A stretch of 64,000 nucleotides of DNA from Ralstonia pickettii (GTDB lineage Bacteria; Pseudomonadota; Gammaproteobacteria; Burkholderiales; Burkholderiaceae), in assembly GCF_001699815.1 (NCBI RefSeq), contig NZ_MCGB01000074.1, forward strand, positions 34,790-98,789. The letters run 5' to 3'. The notes under the pieces were generated by a model, which saw only the letters and a program-made list of their open reading frames with translations, ran no database searches and was not told the origin of the DNA. Both the position numbers and the translations under genes were made by a program. Below, in pieces: positions 30,278 through 37,050 of the stretch. Each line of letters opens with the position of its first letter. Position 1 is the stretch's first letter.

Positions 30278-30543
30278 GGTCTTATTCTAACCACTCCTTT
30301 CGAGTTCGCAATTTGGGGAAATAACGCCGACTTCAAGGTCTACAAACGGTTTGGCCCGTGCCGCGTGCGTCCGTCAGCCCTCGGGAGCGAAGGGTCTTAC
30401 CGCCTCCGCGCTGGCTGGAGCCGGCGCAAGCGCCGCGCCCGGGATGCCAATCGTTTTCCGTACTTTGAGGCGATCGGCCGGATTTCGAGCAAATCCTCTT
30501 CAGAAACTGACCGTTTTTCGCCACAAACCCATCCTTTGTGGCC

Positions 30544-30572
30544 TTGACAGTCTCTTACATTCCTCGAACAAT
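30544..30572 (+). promoter_or_regulatory. Strong promoter upstream of the cold-shock gene
   Basis: A perfect TTGACA (30544-30549) and AACAAT (30567-30572) are spaced by 17 bases. Transcription would begin near 30579, leaving a leader of about 275 bases. Long leaders are typical of cold-shock genes. The 577-base gap 30278-30854 holds this promoter, the clpS promoter on the other strand, and the leader; no gene is evident. Confidence 0.7.
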
Positions 30573-30854
30573 CGAATTCAGCATGTGCGCCCTACTGCCC
30601 CGCAAACCGTTGGCAGTGAGCCACATGAATGGTGAGCCCGGGAGGCCTCACACCAGTCGACAACAGATCGACAACCGCTTCAGGCTGTGGTGTTTGCCAC
30701 AAGAAGACCGATCGCTTGCGGCGCGGTTCCACCCGTGCCATTCGTCGTGCCCTGCGGGCCGGCGGCCGGGCGATGACTGCGCGGTACCGCTCTGAACTGC
30801 CCCGACAGGCACACCCCTCCCGGCTCGGACTTGTGTTTTAACGGAGGGGTTTTC

Positions 30855-31058
30855 ATGGCACTCGGTACGGTCAAATGGTTTAACGACGCCAAGGGTTTCG
30901 GTTTCATCTCGCCTGACGAAGGCGGCGAAGAGCTGTTCGCGCATTTCTCGGCCATCCAAATGGCTGGCTTCAAGACGCTCAAGGAAAATCAGCGCGTCTC
31001 GTTTGAAGTGACGCAAGGTCCGAAGGGCAAGCAGGCCACCAACATCCAGGCTGCCTGA
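30855..31058 (+). CDS. Cold-shock protein (CspA family)
   Basis: A 67-residue single OB-fold protein that binds single-stranded RNA and DNA and melts secondary structure. RNP1 ([10 protein letters not shown]) and RNP2 (LFAHFSAI) are visible in a normal-length CspA fold starting [18 protein letters not shown]. The ATG at 30855 has ACGGAGG upstream. The gene stands alone between a long leader and an intrinsic terminator. Whether it is cold-induced or constitutive cannot be told. Confidence 0.97.
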   Translation: MALGTVKWFNDAKGFGFISPDEGGEELFAHFSAIQMAGFKTLKENQRVSFEVTQGPKGKQATNIQAA

Positions 31059-31104
31059 TTGGCGTTGTGCGGCACCTTGCCGCATGGCGATGGTGCCCAA
31101 ATGC

Positions 31105-31133
31105 AAAAAACCCGGCGACATGCCGGGTTTTTT
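31105..31133 (+). terminator. Terminator of the cold-shock gene
   Basis: AAAAAACCCGGC (31105-31116) pairs with GCCGGGTTTTTT (31122-31133), a twelve-base stem with a five-base loop ending in T residues. Confidence 0.94.
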
Positions 31134-31243
31134 GTTGCCGGGGCGCACGACAATGGCGCAGATGACTCACCGCGCGCAACACGTCATTTCGGCGGGCTGT
31201 GCACTTGCGGTGTGGTGATCCCCGTCATTCCAAGGAGCCCCCC

Positions 31244-31699
31244 ATGAAACACCCCCTGACCCGCACCGCCGCCGCGGCAACGCTGCTGATTGCCGCACTG
31301 CTTCCCGCTGTCGCCCACGCCCAGCTTGGAGACCTGATCAAGGGTGCCACGCAGGGCAACAGCCAGGACACCACCGGTGGCCTTGGCAGCATCGGCAGCC
31401 TGGGCGGTGTGCCGTCGCTAGGGTCATTGACGTCGGGCAGCGCCGGCAATGTGGCTGGCGTGCTGGAGTTCTGCATGAAGAACAACTACCTGGGCGGCGC
31501 CACCGACGCGGCCTCGGTCAAAGACAGGCTGCTCGGCAAGCTGGGGGATGCGCCGGCATCCAACCCGGGTTACACCGAGGGCACAAAAGGCATCCTGACC
31601 AATTCGGATGGCAACAAATTCGACCTGAGCAGCATCAAGTCGCAGATCACCAAGCAGGCTTGCGACAAGATCCTGTCGCAGGGCAAATCGCTGCTTTAA
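31244..31699 (+). CDS. DUF2501 family secreted protein
   Basis: A 151-residue exported protein with a signal peptide (LTRTAAAATLLIAALLPAVAHAQ). A Gly/Ser-rich segment follows, and then the DUF2501-like domain GVLEFCMKNNYLGG, DRLLGKLGDAPASNPGYTEGTKGIL and KSQITKQACDKILSQGKSLL. The two Cys residues may form a disulfide in the periplasm. E. coli YjjA belongs to this family, and its function is unknown. AAGGAG precedes the ATG. Confidence 0.82.
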   Translation: MKHPLTRTAAAATLLIAALLPAVAHAQLGDLIKGATQGNSQDTTGGLGSIGSLGGVPSLGSLTSGSAGNVAGVLEFCMKNNYLGGATDAASVKDRLLGKLGDAPASNPGYTEGTKGILTNSDGNKFDLSSIKSQITKQACDKILSQGKSLL

Positions 31700-31777
31700 G
31701 CCGCGGCGCAGGCGAGCGCGCACTACACTGCAATATTGACTCGCCGTTCGCCTCTCTTCTGCACCCCAAGGAGCCTC

Positions 31778-32398
31778 ATGCTGGAAACCGCCGCGCTGGC
31801 CGCCGGGCTGTCCTGGACCAGCGGATTCCGCCTCTATCTGGCCGTATTTGCTGCCGGCGTGCTCGGCCGCACGGGTTGGCTGCATTTGCCGCCCGGGCTG
31901 CAGATGCTGGAATCGTGGTGGGTGATCGGCCTGGCCGGCGTGCTGGCCGTGGCGGAGTTCCTCGCCGACAAGATTCCCGGGTTCGATTCGGTGTGGGATG
32001 GCATCCAGACCTTCATCCGCGTGCCTGCGGGTGCGATTCTGGCTGCCGCCGCGTTCGGGCAGCTCGATCCGCAATGGATGGTGGCCGCAGGACTGATCGG
32101 CGGGACGCTGGCCGGCACGGCGCATGCCACCAAGGCCGGCACGCGCGCACTGATCAACACGTCGCCGGAGCCTTTCTCGAACTGGGTGGCGTCGTTCAGC
32201 GAAGACGTGGCCGCCAGCGGTGGTTTGTTGATGGCGTTTTTCCTGCCGATTGCGTTTCTGGTGGTGCTGGCGCTGCTGCTGTTGGTATCGGCGTGGTTAC
32301 TGCCCAAGCTGTGGCGCGGTGTGCGGCAGCTGCGCGATGCATTGCGCGGACGCTCGCCTGGGCCACAATCGCCCGGCACAACGCGGTTGCCGCACTGA
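31778..32398 (+). CDS. DUF4126 family membrane protein
   Basis: A 206-residue integral membrane protein with about five hydrophobic segments. The start AALAAGLSWTSGFRLYLAVFAAGVLGR and the middle ADKIPGFDSVWDGIQTFIRVPAGA, then GTLAGTAHATKAGTRALINTSPEPFSNW, match the DUF4126 family. The function is unknown. AAGGAG lies before the ATG at 31778. It is the last gene of apparent host character before the integrated element. Confidence 0.8.
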   Translation: MLETAALAAGLSWTSGFRLYLAVFAAGVLGRTGWLHLPPGLQMLESWWVIGLAGVLAVAEFLADKIPGFDSVWDGIQTFIRVPAGAILAAAAFGQLDPQWMVAAGLIGGTLAGTAHATKAGTRALINTSPEPFSNWVASFSEDVAASGGLLMAFFLPIAFLVVLALLLLVSAWLLPKLWRGVRQLRDALRGRSPGPQSPGTTRLPH

Positions 32399-32552
32399 GG
32401 CACCATCCGAAAGCGCAGCGGCGAGAAACAGCATCCGCGCCGCACATGCGCATCCTCTAGGCAAATTCTGATTTATAGTTTCGCCCCTGCTCAGACGAAG
32501 CAGCCATCGGTACACTCGCGCCATCGCTTTCAGTGCCATAGAGAAAGCGATC

Positions 32553-32715
32553 GAGGTGTGGAAACCTCGTGCGTAACGGGTGAGGACCGAGCATAGGTTC
32601 TTGCCCTCGACTGCTATGGCTTGGCTTCGTCACCCTCCTGGGGCGAGCCAGGCATGAGCGGCTTCGGCCGCGCCGACTGTTACGCATCGGTTTTCCACCT
32701 TGCCTGTGCTCGCCC
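32553..32715 (+). ncRNA. C4-like antisense RNA with its a/b target site
   Basis: The sequence folds into a three-way junction. The closing helix pairs 32554-32577 with 32679-32700 (about 20 pairs, including TGCGTAAC with GTTACGCA). The second arm pairs 32578-32583 with 32630-32635 and 32587-32596 with 32614-32624. The third is GCGGC-TTCG-GCCGC at 32658-32671. The unpaired stretch GGGCGAGC-CAGGCA (32641-32654) is complementary to TGCCTG-T-GCTCGCCC (32701-32715), a 14-pair antisense match with one bulge. That arrangement, upstream of an Icd-like frame in a prophage-like element, is that of phage P1/P7 C4 RNA. The name is by architecture; I could not run a covariance search. Confidence 0.65.
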
Positions 32716-32754
32716 ACCCCTCCTGCCAGGGTTGGGCGCGGTTCCGTTCATCAG

Positions 32755-33375
32755 ATGAAAAGGAATGCCGTGACCCGCTCGATCTCCAAATCCGCCGATT
32801 CCCCGGCTGGCGATTCGCTCACCGAATATCAGAAAGGCGTTGCCTCCGGGCGTGCGTTTTTGCATGCGGTGTCCGCGCGCGCTGCGCCCCTGAAATACTC
32901 CCCGACGAGCACGGCGGACTCGCCAGAGCAACCCGAACACCCCTGCTGATCAATGGGCGAGGCCCGGCGCATGGGCCTGCAGCGCCGTTGTTGCAGCACC
33001 GGCGTTGGGGCTTGTTGGGGCTCGCCCGCCCTTTTTTTGCGTGCAAACGCGGCCAGAACTGCGAGCGTCTGCGGATGGCCGTTGGCGGCGCGAAATAAAA
33101 AAACCCCGGCCAGCCGAAGCTGCCGGGGTTTTCCTTTGCATCACGGCCGAAGCCGCGAAGCGCGTGCTCGATCATTCTGTGTAAATTTCCCGCAAACCTT
33201 TGTTGCATCAATGCATCTGCGTTCAATCCCCCGAATAACACTCAGAAAAGTACTCACTAGCGCGCGGCTGCCCCACCTTTTTGCAGTTGCAGCACGTGGC
33301 TACGTCGCCATAATCGAGAGCCAAGCAACCGCACCAGCAATGACGCCTCGATCGACCTCCTGGCGTCCCGACTAG
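32755..33375 (+). pseudogene. Icd/Ash-like reading frame interrupted by an in-frame stop
   Basis: From ATG 32755 (or GTG 32770, which has AAGGA upstream) a frame of 64 codons ends at TGA 32947-32949. The same frame then stays open to 33375, and the sequence (AGDSLTEYQKGVASGRAFLH; later RSCRGFPLHHGRSREARARS) resembles my recollection of small Icd/Ash-like prophage proteins of Ralstonia and Burkholderia. Icd of phage P1 inhibits cell division and is controlled by C4 RNA. A strong hairpin (33097-33137) sits inside the second half, so full-length expression is doubtful. It may be a broken gene, a short 64-residue gene, or partly spurious. Confidence 0.35.
33097..33137. terminator. Strong hairpin terminator inside the element's left end
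   Basis: AAAACCCCGGC (33100-33110) pairs with GCCGGGGTTTT (33122-33132). On the minus strand it ends in a run of seven T residues, on the plus strand in TTTTCCTTT. It could end the C4/Icd transcript or a leftward transcript. The half AAAAAACCCCGGC is identical to that of the icd terminator at 43088. Confidence 0.75.
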
Positions 33376-33384
33376 AAAAGAAAA

Positions 33385-34113
33385 ATGAACAAGATCAGAC
33401 GTGGAGTTGCCATTCTGTTCGGCCTCGCTTCTGGCATGGCCGTAGCGCAGACAATCCAGGTTCACCCCGGGCCCGGCGGAAATCCGAGAATCTCTACGCC
33501 ATGGGGCGACTACGTCGCAGTCAGCCAAGCCGGCACCTTATTCGTGATCCCCGAGGCCGACTACGCAAAAGCACTGATCGATGGTTACGCCCAGAAAAAC
33601 AACCAGGTAGCAGTCGATTTGGTTGGCATGGGCAAGACCTACATCAGCAAAGACAGCGTCATTGTCCAGCTTGGGCCGGTAAAACTGTGGGATATCAGCG
33701 AGGAGATCGTCATAGGGGTGCCACCGAGCAAACGCCTCGGCCGGCCGCCCAAGCCAAAGACCTCCGAATACGTGCAGTTGGCATGGACACAGCAAGGGGC
33801 AGACAAGGTTCAACTGAGCCTCGCCATCGACGGGCAAGCGCTGAAACCGAACAACTGCGGAATGGACATGGGCTTCTTCCATTGTGAGTTCACAGTCCCC
33901 CACAGCCTCATACCGAAGCCGGCAACGGCCATCTTCACGATGCCCAATCAAGTACCGGGCGTGTGGCAAATGACATCGCTCAGCCGTGCCCACTATGACG
34001 CTGTAAAGCGCAAGTATGCGGGTCTGGATATGCCGATGACTGACGAAGACAAGGCTGATCTTCGGGCGATCCGGAAGATCGACCCCACGATCCCCGCGAC
34101 GTTATCTGACTAG
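33385..34113 (+). CDS. Secreted protein of unknown function (element cargo)
   Basis: A 242-residue protein with a clear signal peptide (KIRRGVAILFGLASGMAVAQ, cleavage after AVAQ). I do not recognise the mature part. It has a Lys/Pro stretch (RLGRPPKPKTSEYVQLAW) near the middle and two cysteines (NNCGMDMGFFHCEF) that could pair in the periplasm. The C-terminus is charged and helical (MTDEDKADLRAIRKIDPTIPATL). The A-rich GAAAAGAAAA before the ATG is a weak ribosome-binding site. It lies alone, downstream of the Icd-like frame, and could be a cargo gene of the element. Confidence 0.6.
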   Translation: MNKIRRGVAILFGLASGMAVAQTIQVHPGPGGNPRISTPWGDYVAVSQAGTLFVIPEADYAKALIDGYAQKNNQVAVDLVGMGKTYISKDSVIVQLGPVKLWDISEEIVIGVPPSKRLGRPPKPKTSEYVQLAWTQQGADKVQLSLAIDGQALKPNNCGMDMGFFHCEFTVPHSLIPKPATAIFTMPNQVPGVWQMTSLSRAHYDAVKRKYAGLDMPMTDEDKADLRAIRKIDPTIPATLSD

Positions 34114-34436
34114 GCTCGGCGCACGGCGCACACTTTCACGGAACATGGAAATCCGCGTCGTCAGCATCGCGCAACAGAGCTACAACCAGGCGCCGGACCA
34201 ATCCGCGCTCGTTGAGCACGGGCACTACGTCAGCCAGCACGGGCGTGACGTCCGTTCGCCGCCGCACACCAAGGATGTGTCGGGCACCCAACGGCACAAC
34301 CGCCCAGTGTTGTGATGGCTCGTACAGCTTCAGCGAATCGCATCGGGGCACGTGTTCGCGCCATGGTGGAGTCGCTGGCTGGCTTTGAAGGGGGACGCCT
34401 CGGGAAACTGGGGCGCAACGATAGGCCAATCCCACG

Positions 34437-34850
34437 GGAAACCCACTGGGTTTCCACTCAGGCAGGTCGAGCGCTTCCGATCTTTGGCGTCCCGAGTGCT
34501 AGCAAGGGGCTAGCAAGGGGCTTCCATCGGATTTCCGGACGGCTCGCGAAACTTCGCGAATGCTCGCGAGCCTTCTATACTCTTGCGGGCACGATGCAAC
34601 GCAACGCGATGCAACGCAGGCGGCGCTAGGACATGCCGCGCATTCACCCGTCTCGACACCGTGACCTAACTGTTAAGACACCGTTAGAACACGGTGCAAC
34701 CTTCCCGCAAGCCTTCCCCGAAGACATCCGCATAGCCTTTCTATGTCCGCAATCAGTCCGCAGGCGAGGCGGACAAGATGCGGACACGGCGCACCTGTCC
34801 GCGTGACATTGTGTGACATCGCGTGACTGTCCCGAGGGACAGGCGCGGGA
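34437..34850. repeat. Repeat-dense non-coding region
   Basis: The gap 34114-34937 has no convincing gene but many short repeats. These include a hairpin GGAAACCC/GGGTTTCC (34437-34455) and an 11-bp tandem GCTAGCAAGGG (34498-34519). A nested inverted repeat GGCTCGCGA...TCGCGAGCC (34541-34572) has TTCGCGAA inside. CGATGCAACGC occurs twice (34592, 34607). Several GCGGAC/GTCCGC copies lie at 34740-34803. Three GTGAC units follow in a 10-bp phase (34803, 34813, 34823), then CTGTCCC/GGGACAG. Such density suggests protein-binding or DNA-processing sites, for instance an origin or a recombination site; the function is unproven. Confidence 0.5.
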
Positions 34851-34870
34851 CAGCCAAGGCCGCTCAAAGT

Positions 34871-34900
34871 AATAGCCCTCGGACATCGCCGAGGGCTATT
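34871..34900 (-). terminator. Hairpin after the 35030-35554 gene pair
   Basis: AATAGCCCTCGG (34871-34882) and CCGAGGGCTATT (34889-34900) form a perfect 12-base stem with a six-base loop. It lies 37 bases past the stop of the minus-strand small gene. The following T-richness (TATTACTTTG) is modest. Confidence 0.6.
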
Positions 34901-34937
34901 GGTACTGCGCAGGCCACCAACTCACGCCGGCAATTGG

Positions 34938-35033
34938 CTAGAAAGCCCGCGGCGGAACGGTAGGGACGACACCCTTTCGCGAAGCCAACTCCTGCCGCAT
35001 GTCGCCGGTCTTGCTGTAGTTTTCCGTTGTCAT
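34938..35033 (-). CDS. Small 31-residue protein coupled to the upstream gene
   Basis: A short frame reads MTTENYSKTGDMRQELASRK and ends PTVPPRAF. Its ATG (35033-35031) overlaps the stop codon of the 35030-35554 gene in the ATGA arrangement used by coupled genes, and a terminator hairpin follows. It is hydrophilic with a proline-rich end. I recognise no family. Expression is an inference from the overlap and the terminator position. Confidence 0.45.
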   Translation of the reverse strand: MTTENYSKTGDMRQELASRKGVVPTVPPRAF

Positions 35034-35554
35034 ACCGCCTCCTGAGATTGGGTAGCGGAAGCGTTGGACGGACGGCCGCGACGCTTGCGCGACGGCGGAA
35101 TAAGGCCGGGAATGAGTGCTTTGAATGCCTGGAACTTCTCGTCGTTGCAGGCGGCATAATACAGTTCGCACTGCCGAAAGAACTCTGCTTGGCCAGCCGG
35201 CGTCTGGCCGTGGATATACTGCGCTAGATTGTCTGCCTTGTGCTTGATGACTGCGTCGGCAACGGACCGCCCCTGCACATCCATACGCAAACACCAGTTG
35301 TCGCAGTCGAGGAAAACGCGGCGCGGTCCCTTCGCACCCTCGGGACGCTCGCGCACCAGCCTGAAGCGAAGACCATTAGCCTCCCACGAAACCCAGCTAA
35401 AGCCGTCTGGCCACTTGGTTCCGACAGGGATAACGCCTTCAGCGTCAAGATGCGCCCGCGTGCCGACGTACATGCAAAACGACAGGCCGAGCGAAATGAT
35501 GATCTTCAGTTCGCCGATGTCGTGGCGTGACGGGGTGAAGTTGTCTTCGGTCAT
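35030..35554 (-). CDS. Hypothetical protein of the element, Arg/Lys-rich tail
   Basis: A 174-residue cytoplasmic protein that I do not recognise. AGGAG stands upstream of the ATG. The N-terminal part looks like a beta-rich domain (DGFSWVSWEANGLRFRLVRERPEG, VFLDCDNWCLRMDVQG). The middle is helical, and the end is a basic, probably disordered tail (PPSRKRRGRPSNASATQSQ) with an AT-hook-like RGRP core, which suggests contact with DNA. It is transcribed divergently from the zinc-ribbon gene across a palindrome-rich control region, and is coupled to a 31-codon frame downstream. Confidence 0.6.
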   Translation of the reverse strand: MTEDNFTPSRHDIGELKIIISLGLSFCMYVGTRAHLDAEGVIPVGTKWPDGFSWVSWEANGLRFRLVRERPEGAKGPRRVFLDCDNWCLRMDVQGRSVADAVIKHKADNLAQYIHGQTPAGQAEFFRQCELYYAACNDEKFQAFKALIPGLIPPSRKRRGRPSNASATQSQEAV

Positions 35555-35665
35555 AGCTCAAGCTCCTGTTGCTTGGGGTGTGATAGGCGGCCTTGGGGTT
35601 GCGGCCCCTTGGCCGCCGCCTACCTGCCGACAGCAGGCTTGAAGCAATATAGCGCGCTGATTTAA

Positions 35666-35694
35666 TTGACAAAATCCGCCATCGGAATTAAATT
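35666..35694 (+). promoter_or_regulatory. Probable rightward promoter in the divergent control region
   Basis: A perfect TTGACA (35666-35671) and TAAATT (35689-35694) are spaced by 17 bases and point to the zinc-ribbon gene. On the other strand TTGATA and TACAAA, 18 bases apart, overlap the palindrome at 35732-35751 and could drive the leftward gene. The whole stretch 35640-35850 is AT-rich compared with its surroundings. Confidence 0.6.
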
Positions 35695-35731
35695 ATTTCG
35701 GATTAGATTACAAATAAGCTTTTGTATATCC

Positions 35732-35767
35732 TTTGATAGCATGCTATCAAATAGATAGTTCGCTATC
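35732..35767. promoter_or_regulatory. Operator palindromes sharing the GATAG/CTATC half-site
   Basis: TTTGATAGCATGCTATCAAA (35732-35751) is a perfect 20-bp palindrome. Two bases further on, GATAG-TTCG-CTATC (35754-35767) repeats the same half-sites with a slightly different spacing. They overlap the -35 of a leftward promoter candidate and lie downstream of the rightward -10. This is typical of a repressor controlling a genetic switch. The repressor is not identified. Confidence 0.65.
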
Positions 35768-35790
35768 GAAAACGCTGGCGCGATGTATGG

Positions 35791-35816
35791 GCGAATGCAT
35801 TCGCAAATTGCGAATG
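35791..35816. promoter_or_regulatory. Second operator cluster, three GCGAATG half-sites
   Basis: GCGAATGCATTCGC (35791-35804) is a perfect palindrome and shares its right half with CATTCGCAA-A-TTGCGAATG (35798-35816). The result is three alternating half-sites. A fourth partial copy, TCGCAAATTA, follows. They lie 35-60 bases before the zinc-ribbon start codon, where a bound protein would block expression. Confidence 0.55.
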
Positions 35817-35850
35817 TAATCGCAAATTAGTTTCACGATTAATTCCTAGA

Positions 35851-36390
35851 ATGGCTCTGATCAAATGCCGTGAATGCGGCAAAGATGTCAGCACTGAAGC
35901 CGCCGCCTGCCCGAACTGCGGCGCGCCACCGTTGCGCAGCACAGCGACTGTGGCGGCAGGCAAGCCAAAGAAGAAGCAGAGCATTCTTGGCGTGTTATTT
36001 CTTGCGATCATAGGGGCCGTCGCTATCGCGCAATGCAGCTCGAACAATGAGAAGAAAGGCGAAACCAAGCCAGTCGCCCAAGAGTGCGCAAAGGACAATC
36101 TGCAATGCCGGGGAGATAAGGCTGTGGTGGCCGCCAGCGTCTATTGCAAAGACCCAATCGAACGGTTGGCCAAGCACAGCGTCCGATGGACAGACGGCAC
36201 GTTTGAGATGAAGTTCAGCCGATTCCGCTGGGCGGACAAGGCCGCTGGTACGCTCACCATGATCGGCGACAAGGCTGAATTTCAAAATGGGTTCGGCGCC
36301 TTTACTCCGGTCACCTATGAGTGCGATCTGGCGGCCGATGATAAGACCGTGCTCGATGTGCGCGCACGCGAGGGGCGGTTGCCAGGCTAA
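35851..36390 (+). CDS. Zinc-ribbon, single-pass membrane protein
   Basis: A 179-residue protein. The N-terminus is a zinc ribbon (IKCRECGKDVSTEAAACPNC) with two CxxC pairs. A basic linker (AGKPKKKQ) leads to one membrane helix (SILGVLFLAIIGAVAIAQC) and a C-terminal domain of about 110 residues with several cysteines (CAKDNLQC, VYCKDP, YECDLA). The predicted topology is ribbon inside, C-terminal domain in the periplasm. The function is unknown; similar small zinc-ribbon proteins occur in prophages. Its end overlaps the convergent Cys/HGG gene by four bases. Confidence 0.65.
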   Translation: MALIKCRECGKDVSTEAAACPNCGAPPLRSTATVAAGKPKKKQSILGVLFLAIIGAVAIAQCSSNNEKKGETKPVAQECAKDNLQCRGDKAVVAASVYCKDPIERLAKHSVRWTDGTFEMKFSRFRWADKAAGTLTMIGDKAEFQNGFGAFTPVTYECDLAADDKTVLDVRAREGRLPG

Positions 36391-36905
36391 CCCGCGCTGG
36401 TCTCGCCATTCTCACGGACGACCGCTATTCGCGGGCTGTCTTGGCTGTCCGCTCCGGCGCCGATGCTGTCGCATAGACCCTCCAGTAGCGCGGCTCTGGC
36501 GATCTCCAGGCGCCCAATGCGGCCCAGCAATCGGAGGATGTGCTCAAGGTGCTGGGGCGGCCGATAGGTGGCCTCCAAACCCGGTTTGCGCAGAATCACA
36601 CGGTCGATCGACAGCAGCCGCTCGTCTGTCTCCTCAGCCCCCAGCGTGCGCATCAGCAACACGCGCGCAAGGCGGATCTCCTCGTCGAGCGAGCCGACCG
36701 GCATCTGCTCCAGCAACGCCTTTTCCTCGTCCGTCAGGCGATCGCTATACAAGCCGTGTTTGAGGGCATTCCGGTTGCCGGGGCGGGCCGGATTGCCTGC
36801 GCCAGTGCTGGCCCCGCCGTGCAGCCGGCAGCGACGCTTCCCGGCCAGTGGCGAGCGCTTACAGGGGGTTCCAGCGCGCGTTTGGGCACCGCAGAACTTC
36901 TTCAT
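36387..36905 (-). CDS. Phage-type Cys/HGG-motif protein, copy 1
   Basis: A 172-residue protein starting at ATG 36905, with GAGGAA upstream. The N-terminus FCGAQTRAGTPCKRSPLAGK then RRCRLHGGASTGAGNPARPG has a Cys/Cys/Cys/His-Gly-Gly pattern likely to bind a metal. Proteins with this pattern are common in prophages, often beside terminase genes. The remainder is helical (TDEEKALLEQM, EEIRLARVLLMRTL, LEHILRLLGRIGRLEIARAALL), resembling small-terminase-like assemblies. No large terminase is nearby. A paralogous gene lies immediately upstream. Confidence 0.65.
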   Translation of the reverse strand: MKKFCGAQTRAGTPCKRSPLAGKRRCRLHGGASTGAGNPARPGNRNALKHGLYSDRLTDEEKALLEQMPVGSLDEEIRLARVLLMRTLGAEETDERLLSIDRVILRKPGLEATYRPPQHLEHILRLLGRIGRLEIARAALLEGLCDSIGAGADSQDSPRIAVVRENGETSAG

Positions 36906-37050
36906 GGGGTGGCGTTCCTCAAATTTGATATCGAGCGCGCAACGAGCGCAAACCGTGCTAACCGCGCTGCTAACCAGGTCTCCAAAAGGCCCCAAACCGT
37001 GGAAACCAAAGTGGTTACCAGCGGTTTGGAAACCATCTTTTATGTACCTC

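Noticed and set aside
34312..34629. A 105-codon frame in the repeat-dense region
   Set aside because: Its sequence is dictated by the short repeats (ending QRNAMQRRRR), with no ribosome-binding site; more likely non-coding.
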